This document shows positions 56,956 to 64,000 of a stretch of 64,000 nt of DNA, one piece after another (within the stretch, counting starts at the first letter, position 1; each line of letters opens with the position of its first letter). Location of the stretch: assembly GCA_900312665.1 (NCBI GenBank), contig ONZQ02000005.1, positions 1,095,077 through 1,159,076 of the forward strand, given 5' to 3'. The notes under the pieces were generated by a model. It was not told the origin of the DNA and ran no database searches. It saw only the letters and a program-made list of their open reading frames with translations. Both the position numbers and the translations under genes were made by a program. The stretch is from Cephalotrichum gorgonifer. Its lineage: Eukaryota > Ascomycota > Sordariomycetes > Microascales > Microascaceae.

Positions 56956-57788
56956 GATGATAGTGAGAAACAGAAGATAATGGTGATTTGGTGGAGGACA
57001 GCTAGCAGGAGTAGTGGCTTGGGCCTAACCGGTGGAGGGGAAGAAGAGGCGTATGTATATACGAGTTGGAGAAGAGACGAAGACAAATCCACAGCCGCGG
57101 GGAGCACTAGTCAGCTAAGATGGTACGTTTTTATCCGATGGGGCGACAGGACTTAGGGCGGCGGGAGTAGTAGAATGGTGTCAGTCCAGGCTCTTTGCGC
57201 ATGCCCGCAGTGGAGAATACTCGACACTGCTCCGGGAGGGGAGGGCCTAGGCTAGGTTCAACGGCAGTGGCCGTCACGCGGTATCTCATGCCGGCCGGAT
57301 TCAATAACCCCGAAACTCACAACACCCGCCCGGCTAAGGCGAGGGGCGGCAGCGGCCGATCGCGCGAGACACCTGCCGGCTTGTGTTTTACGGCACCGTT
57401 CGGCAAGTCGGTGGGGGGCCGCAATTCGGTATTCCCGATTCAGTTTGCCGACCGTTCTCCACATCGTCACGACACTAGTGCCAACCTGAACAAGGGTTTG
57501 TGGAGAAGAGTCTAACAGATCCACAGGACTGAACGCGGGGTAGAACTCTGTAGCAACTTATAGCTGCTCTTCGGGAAATGGTTGATTGTGTTCAGTGGTA
57601 TTAAACACCAGTCACAATCACCTCGACGTATGCAAGTGTTCCGCTGAGATACCTCTTCCATCCTACAATCCCTATCACACATTCTACCACCGGCTCATAC
57701 CCTCGAGGCCCGAACTACAACCGCTCTAGCCTCCCATCACCATATCTCTATTCCAATCCAGTAGTCCAGTTCTCAAAACCCTATTACA
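56956..57788. promoter_or_regulatory. Shared divergent promoter (BVMO 2 / SDR 2)
   Basis: This 833-bp bidirectional region contains a TATATAC box (57056-57062) for BVMO 2. It also has GCGGGGTA at 57535-57542, an 8-bp match to the core of the ligase/ADH promoter element, placed about 250 bp upstream of the SDR ATG. I see no gene. Confidence 0.45.
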
Positions 57789-58976
57789 ATGCCTCTCCCG
57801 CGCTACACCTACACAGGCCCCACCGACCACACCGTGGTCCCCGACCGGGCCAAGGTAGTTGGGAAGTCCGTCATCGTCACCGGAGGCGCGAACGGTATGG
57901 GCGAGGTCACAGTCCGCGAGTTCGTATCCGCGGGCGCCTTCGTGACCTTTGCCGACGTCAACGAGGCGCGCGGAAAGGCAATCGAGGCGGAGCTGAACAA
58001 GGACGGTGCCGACCGCTGCGTATTTGTGACGTGCGACATCCGGGACTGGGAGCAGCAGAAGGCCATGTTTGAGACGGCGAAGAGTCGGAGCCCAAGTAGT
58101 AGTGTCGACGTGGTGATTGCAAATGCGGGGATTAGCCGGAGTTCAGGGGATAGCTTGTGGAATCTTGATGGTAAGTTGGCTGACTCTATTACCCTCAATG
58201 GAGGATCGTGGGATTGACTGAGTACTCTAGATCCAAATGGCGAGCCCACCAAGCCGAACCTCAATATTGTGAGGGTTAACATGGACGGCACTCTATACAC
58301 ATGGAAGCTGGCGGTGCACTACTTCCGGAAACAGCCCGATACAGAAGACAGGGACCGGTGCTTCATTATCACGGGCAGTATGGTAGCGTGGATCGACTCA
58401 CCGGTAAATCCTCCCCTTTATCTCCATCTTCCTTCCATACACCCTTTTCGCGCTATCCTTGTTCGTCTGTCTGACGGGATATAGGGAAACTGGGAGTATA
58501 CTGCCACAAAGTACGGCCTTCGTGGCTTCATGCGCACCGCACGCCGCAACAGCTGGGAGCAAGGCATCCGTATTAGCTACGTCGCGCCCTGCTGGATTAA
58601 GAGCGCCATCCGCACCGCCGAGTACGAGAAGTGGCTTCTCGACCGCGGCATCGAGTTCGGCGAGCAGATTGACGTGGCGGGGTGCATGATGCGCATTGCG
58701 ACTGACAAGTCTATCAACGGTAAGCTCTTGCCTGCCTGTCCCACCGCCACCACGGTGTGTTTGAAAGGTGGTTGAACTAAGACGATTCGGGCAGGACGCT
58801 CTCTCATGATCACCCCTCGCTCAATTGCCAAGGAGGGCTTCATGGATATCGATAGGGAAGATTATAGGGACACGCCGGAGGATGAGTACCTCAGGAAGAC
58901 ACAGGAGACTCAGCTCGTCATTATCGAGGATAAGTGGCTGGACGATTACAAGGTGAGAGTCTACAAGGAGGATTAG
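57789..58976 (+). CDS. Short-chain dehydrogenase/reductase 2
   Basis: My model has exons 57789-58170, 58231-58403, 58485-58719 and 58795-58976, giving 323 aa. The Rossmann motif is VIVTGGANGMGE (TGxxxGxG), with Asp in FADVN after beta-2, favouring NAD. DVVIANAGISR is the NNAG equivalent. The active site is the ITGS serine with YTATKYG (Tyr, Lys). The C-terminal extension, about 40 residues longer than a minimal SDR, ends VYKED. It oxidises an alcohol or reduces a ketone, and is paired by a shared promoter with BVMO 2. An alcohol-to-ketone-to-ester relay is therefore plausible, with each SDR and BVMO possibly forming a module. It is unrelated at close range to SDR 1 at 42229. Confidence 0.92.
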
Positions 58977-61900
58977 ATTTGTACAGTCGCTTATTTTGGG
59001 CGTAGCGCCAGGGAACTCGTTAACTGGTGTAGAGTAACGAATATCACATCTCGGATATTGACCGCACAATGACGTGAGGGATCATAGTCTGCCGACGCAA
59101 CGGGAGTGCCGGTCGACATCGGACCTGACCTGACCGCGCATATCCGCGTTCTAATTCGCCCGTACCTGAAGATGAGTGCGGAAATTTGGGCTCAGTGGCA
59201 GAGACGTACTTCATGGCCCGAGGAGATGGATGTAAGATGGTACTGCCATAGTTACTATAGAACATGACGTGCTCAAAAGACACGAGGCCCAGGTTTCACT
59301 GGCATGTTGGGTTCTCGAGACCGGGGACTTTGCGCTAGTTTAAGCAATTCCGTAATATACAACATGGCCTGCGGGTGCTCGGCTGAGAAGGCTGCATTCC
59401 GCCTTAGTGAGGCCGGCTTGGCGGTGGCTGACATGTTTCCTGGACCACGCGGATGCCTTGGCTTGGGTGTCGCTTAGCCAGATGAGGCCGTGAGCTTCCA
59501 CCCCTCACTTCTACCTCTCGAGGGCCATCTCCTATCTGCTTCCTTCGATGGTGTGGTCCCGCGTGAAAGTGGTATTGTAGTCCCTTGTTTAGCAGAGTCG
59601 GGCAATAAAGGTCTCGCTGCTTCAACAACAACACCGTATATAGCCCAGGACTTCCGTGGTTCGCCCGGTTGGAAAATGCACAGCTGCGCGTTGGCTGAGG
59701 CACGGATCTAAAGGAAAAGGGGGGAAGGGGGGGATCCTCGTCTCGGGGACGATGATATGGGGGGAGTTGAATTGTATGTATTGGTGAGTATCGGAAGTCT
59801 AGATGATGAACATTCATGCATGGTAGGGTCCATCTCCATGTTTTGGTAAAGAGAAGGTGAAGACGTAGCCCTGCCGTTTGAGTTCATAGATAACAATCTC
59901 GCCTCAGCGTGCTCGTTGGGGAGTAGTTTGCCGTCGAGCCAGGTAGGGTGACATTCTCGCCCGGGTGGCGGGTCTCGGGGGACTTTGGACGGGTGGCAGT
60001 TGAAGAAATGTCAAAGGTCCCTCTTGGCAGGTGGCCCGTGTAACCTTAAATAGTTCCGTTGAAGAAAGAGTGGGCCTCGGGAGACGTCCTCTGTAGGAAG
60101 GAGCAAAGAATTCCCTATATTAATAACTCTGTCACTATAGCCACTGCGAGTGGCCCAAGCGCTTTGCGCTCCAGTATGGTATCATCTGTACCTTGCCATA
60201 AATTACCTAGGCCGGTAGTCAAACGCAGGCGGTTCCTTACTATTCGTTTTTCTGGCACCGCTGAACCTCGGTCTCTTAGCGAGACCCTCGTGCATGTTAG
60301 AGAGAGCCGCATTCGTAAGCAAACTTTATAGAAACTACCAAACAGCATGACTGCTCGTAAAAAGGTCCGGGTACTTGTAGCCCACAATCTCTGGAATCGT
60401 GACTCATTACAAGTCGGAGCAGCGGGGCATAGGCAACTAGCTACCAGAACACCGCATAGCGCGGAACACAATACCTCGGGCATCCCTCTTGGGCAGGTGG
60501 GAGAGACACACGGAAGAATTGATCGAGATGAGCGGATAATACAAGTGAACGTAGACAGCCTTAAACTGTTGTGACCTTCCCGAATTGACTATCATCACGC
60601 CTTCATCTATTCATACCACTCATTTGGACCGTTAAAAGCATTAGGCACTGCCAGTAAGAAGCGCAAGCGTTATGCTGCAGGTGCTGCAACAACACTATCA
60701 TCTTGACTTCTGGGTTTACTATGATATGACACCCGCAGAAATGGATATGTAATGAAGGCTATAGAAATCTATCTAATTTTTGTGTATTGTATTACGTCTT
60801 ATTTGACGCCATCAGACGTTATAATACTGACCCTTGGGTTGCTCTTCAAGTGCCCGATGGTCCATAGCGCGAGCGAAACACCTGCGCGGCCCTATAGCCG
60901 GTGGTGGACATTGTTAGGATTTAACCTATCTATGGCTTTATCTCAACGATTCTAATCCGTACTATCTGGGGTTCCATCACATCCTATGGCGGGATCTACT
61001 GGGGTCATTTCGAATCTCACTCCGGCAATGATCTGACCGGAGCGCCCTTGGCAGTCTAAATAAGCCCATGTACGTTTACAAAGTTCCCCTGTGTCCTCGA
61101 TCCTTGATACCAATGTGTGGGCGGGGGAAATATGACCATGGCGACGGGCGATTGCTATTGGCGGGTGCTTTGCCTTTGAGCCCAATGGTCAATGGCACGG
61201 TAGCATTGGTGGGACAGTATCGCAGGGTAAAAGGTCCGCGCAGATCGTCGATCTCCCCTGAGCCCCACACAGCCCCCCCCCTTTTTCCCCTCCTCTCTGC
61301 GTAATCCACCCTGGTATGGCGAGATGAGTGGAGCAGACCCCTCCAAGGGCCAGATTCATGCCCGAACAGGAGTGGGGGGCTGGAAGCCAGTACTACCATA
61401 AATTTGGCACTTTCTTATTCCAGTAAGTCACGGCCGGTCGCATGTGACACTCGAATCTACGCGCGGTTATCGATCCTGCCCCGTGATTAAATGGAGAATA
61501 AAGCTGTTGGGTCTGCGATAAACTGTGGGGACAGAGGATAGACTGCCGTCTTCTCTAATACGGGTTCTAGCAATCCCTGTCTAGTTGTTCTACATCACGT
61601 CATGATGGCTCCAGACCGGATTCGGAAGCTTCAAGACACGGGGCGTCTAGGCACGCATACTTACCCGGGAATAGAACCTTAATTGGTTAGCAGCGGGGTG
61701 GACTCACGTTGCTAGACGTCTTTCTTCATGGCCTCAAGCTCCGCAGCTAGCTACGATGCTACGGCGCAGATAAGAAATATCGTAGAAGGCGACATGCTAA
61801 CCATCCTTGATCCTTGAAGTGGAAGGTGAATATCTATATCGCCTCGCCAAGGGTTAAACCTCAACTGTCGACTGGATATAAAAAGGCTTCGAATATCCCC

Positions 61901-61997
61901 CTTTCGTCGCCTTTTCATCATCACTCCAGACTGAAGCTCAGTGTCAAATACCACACCAGACAACACCCAGATTCGTTCTTACGGTACTTCTATCATC
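58977..61997. other. 3 kb gene-poor region between the enzyme cluster and the subtilase
   Basis: No recognisable coding sequence, tRNA or mobile-element motif is visible. Short open frames occur, for example 60059-60331 and 60115-60483, without conserved features. Purine/G tracts lie at 59711-59732 and a C/T tract near 61274-61292. The subtilase promoter with a TATAAAA box (61877-61883) is at the right end. This may be the boundary of the cluster. Confidence 0.45.
61877..61883 (+). promoter_or_regulatory. TATA box of the subtilase gene
   Basis: TATAAAA stands 121 bp upstream of the ATG, with a CT/CA-rich leader between. It is one of the clearest core-promoter elements in the window. Confidence 0.5.
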
Positions 61998-63513
61998 ATG
62001 ATGAACTTCAAGGCTCTCGGCCTCCTCCTCGGGGCCTTCCTCGGCCAGGTTGCCGCGGCCCCCGCCCCGGCTGCGGCTGTTGTCGCGGATAAGTACATTA
62101 TCACGCTCAAGAGCGACGTCAGCTCCGTTGACTCTCACGTGTCGTGGGCTGCCAACGTTCACAGCCGGAGCATCCAGAAGCGGGGCTCCGGTGTGGACAA
62201 GGTGTGGAACAAGCACTTCAAGGGATACTCGGGCCAATTCGATGAGGAGACCATCGAGGAGATCCGCGCCAGCGACGAGGTATAGTTTAGCCCTGTCCGA
62301 TCCCCACAACCGTGATCTCGTATAGAGCATCATCTCCATCCCCCAACCCAATCTCTGCCTCCCATTGAGGACTAGGGCAATAGGGCGCCTGCCTTTTCAC
62401 CCCCCGCTAATATCCACAGGTCCTCGCTGTCGAACCCGTCCAAGTCTGGAGCATCTATGCGACTGTCACTCAGAACAACGCCCCCTGGGGCCTGGGTAGC
62501 ATCTCGCATACCACTCCCGGCCACACTAGCTACCTCTACGACTCGACGGCTGGCCAGGGCACCTATGCCTATGTTGTCGATACCGGTATCTACACTGCTC
62601 ACTCGTCCTTCGAGGGCCGTGCCACCTGGGGCTACAATGCTGCTGACAACGTCAACTCTGACGGGAACGGCCATGGAACCCACTGTGCCGGGACAATCGC
62701 CTCTAAGGACTACGGTGTCTCGAAGAAGGCCAACCTCGTCGCCGTGAAGGTGCTTGACTCTTCTGGTTCGGTAAGGCACCCTGTTTCCTATTTATATATT
62801 AGCTGTGTTATCTACTCCTTCTTGTCCTTCACGGTATATCGGCTAGCATTTCTTCCTTCCTCGGCTATCTATTTCATCATGGTTCGATGGGGCGCGGAGC
62901 CGATTAGAACATAGGCAGGGAAATGAAGCACCTGAATCTGAAGGCTGACGAAACAAAAAAACATTAGGGCACCACCGATAATGTCATTGATGGCTATGAG
63001 TGGGCCGTGAATGATATCATCGCCAAGGGTCGTCAGTCCAAGTCTGTTATCTCTATGTCGCTTGGCGGTGGATACTCTGCTGCGTTCAATGCTGCTGTCG
63101 AGGCTGCCTACAAGTCGAATGTCCTTACTGTCGTCGCGGCTGGCAACGATAACAGGAACGCTGCCAACTACTCCCCTGCGTCGGCTCCCAACGCTATCAC
63201 TGTCGGCGCTATCGATGTCAACAACAAGAGGGCGTCCTTCAGCAACTACGGGTCTGTCGTTGATATCTTCGCCCCTGGCGTGAGCATCCTGAGCACCTGG
63301 ATCGGCGGCACCACTGCTACCAACAACATCTCTGGGACTTCGATGGCTACTCCTCACATTGCGGGGCTTGTGCTGTACCTGAAGGCCTTCGAGGGGTTGA
63401 CCACCCCCAAGATCACCACTGACAGGCTTATTGCCCTTGCCACCAAGGGAGTCATCTCCTCCCCTGGTACTGGAAGCCCCAACACGCTCGCCTTCAACGG
63501 TGTTAAGGCTTAG
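61998..63513 (+). CDS. Secreted subtilisin-like serine protease (proteinase K family, S8A)
   Basis: My model has exons 61998-62279, 62420-62770 and 62968-63513, giving 392 aa with phase 0 junctions. The start is one of two tandem ATGs (61998, 62001). The signal peptide ends near GQVAAAP. The I9 propeptide follows (ADKYIITLKSDVSSVD, about 30-95) with a dibasic IQKRG site. The mature domain has the catalytic triad Asp in YVVDTGI (about 148), His in GHGTHCAG (about 179) and Ser in GTSMATPH (about 337). The oxyanion Asn lies in VVAAGNDNRNA. The length is usual for fungal alkaline or cuticle-degrading proteases. It acts outside the cell as a broad endopeptidase. All motifs are intact. It has no evident tie to the enzyme cluster. 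Confidence 0.95.
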
Positions 63514-64000
63514 GCGTGGGTTGCTCGGGACGGTGCTGACTTTTCCCTCTCCACCTGACCTCCCTCAACGAGTTCGGTCGTCCTACTGTGAGTTCCAATC
63601 AATTTCACCAGACCGCATCATCATGGAAACAACGTCACATTCAGGTAGCTGTCTTCTGTGTAATGTCGCCTGTTGTATATTGCAATCAAGTATCTTTGAC
63701 GCAAATGCTAACATTCCTCTCCATCTTATAGTCGTTATACACGAAGCGAGGGCTGCTATTAGTTGAAGCATTCTATGGTGCTAGAGGTAGTTGATCTGGC
63801 GGTCGATTGGTTCTTCTTTACTTGACTTTCTATCCTTTAGTGATCTTGGGAGGGAGGAGCTACCTCTCTTGGTCTCTATTACTACCTTTATCTAACGCGT
63901 AAATGAAACGACTTAACCCATTTAATTGCTCTCTGATAGAAGGCGCACTCCCTGATCATGCAAATTGACTGCCGAAGTTGTTGTTTACTACTTAGACCGA
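63514..64000. other. 3' flank of the subtilase to window end
   Basis: These 487 bp hold AT-rich 3' UTR-like sequence. I recognise no gene. Confidence 0.5.

Noticed and set aside
37837..58976. Interpretation as a secondary-metabolite biosynthetic cluster
   Set aside because: No scaffold-forming enzyme is present in the interval. Retained only as a weaker alternative to catabolism.
59404..60574. Several 70-140-codon frames, considered as possible retroelement relics
   Set aside because: No reverse transcriptase, integrase or transposase motif and no terminal repeats were seen.
1..64000. tRNA, rRNA, CRISPR array, intact transposon
   Set aside because: Looked for on both strands by eye. Nothing met a supportable standard.

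Overview
The window is 64 kb of a filamentous ascomycete (Pezizomycotina) genome. The reasons are protein-coding genes with many short GT-AG introns (about 50-140 bp) and gene families typical of moulds: a highly reducing polyketide synthase, two Zn2Cys6 transcription factors, a multi-LysM secreted protein beside a large LysM/GH18 chitinase, a STAND NTPase, a sialidase and a proteinase K-like subtilase. I cannot name the genus. I built gene models by hand from domain conservation, splice sites and reading-frame phase. Nearly all close exactly to whole codons.

Region A (1-12.25 kb) looks like a small polyketide locus. It holds the end of a rhodopsin-like membrane protein gene, an FSH-type serine hydrolase, and an intact 2,709-residue HR-PKS (KS-AT-DH-CMeT-ER-KR-ACP). 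The PKS has no release domain, so the adjacent hydrolase is the natural candidate for product release.

Region B (12.7-24.4 kb) is a cell-wall/chitin module. It has a 1,496-residue LysM/chitin-binding/GH18 chitinase, a small secreted DUF7136-like protein, a four-LysM secreted protein and an eight-exon Zn2Cys6 regulator.

Region C (26-36 kb) has a 2,065-residue NACHT/STAND protein with a long helical-repeat C-terminus, and a secreted GH33-type sialidase.

Region D (37.8-59 kb) is the most interesting part. Ten genes are arranged as divergent and convergent pairs: a peroxisome-targeted 4CL-like acyl-CoA ligase, a zinc alcohol dehydrogenase, an SDR, an HSL-family alpha/beta hydrolase, a Baeyer-Villiger monooxygenase, a metallo-beta-lactamase-fold hydrolase, a DAL5-type MFS transporter, a Zn2Cys6 regulator, a second BVMO and a second SDR. 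There is no scaffold-forming enzyme. The set (alcohol to ketone to lactone to hydroxy acid to acyl-CoA, plus uptake and regulator) matches the logic of bacterial cyclohexanol-type ring-cleavage operons. I infer that it is a catabolic cluster for an alicyclic or terpenoid-like alcohol or ketone. GCGGGG boxes, compatible with CreA binding, occur in several of its shared promoters.

Region E (59-64 kb) is a 3 kb gene-poor stretch followed by a secreted subtilisin-like protease. I found no tRNA, rRNA, CRISPR array or intact transposon.
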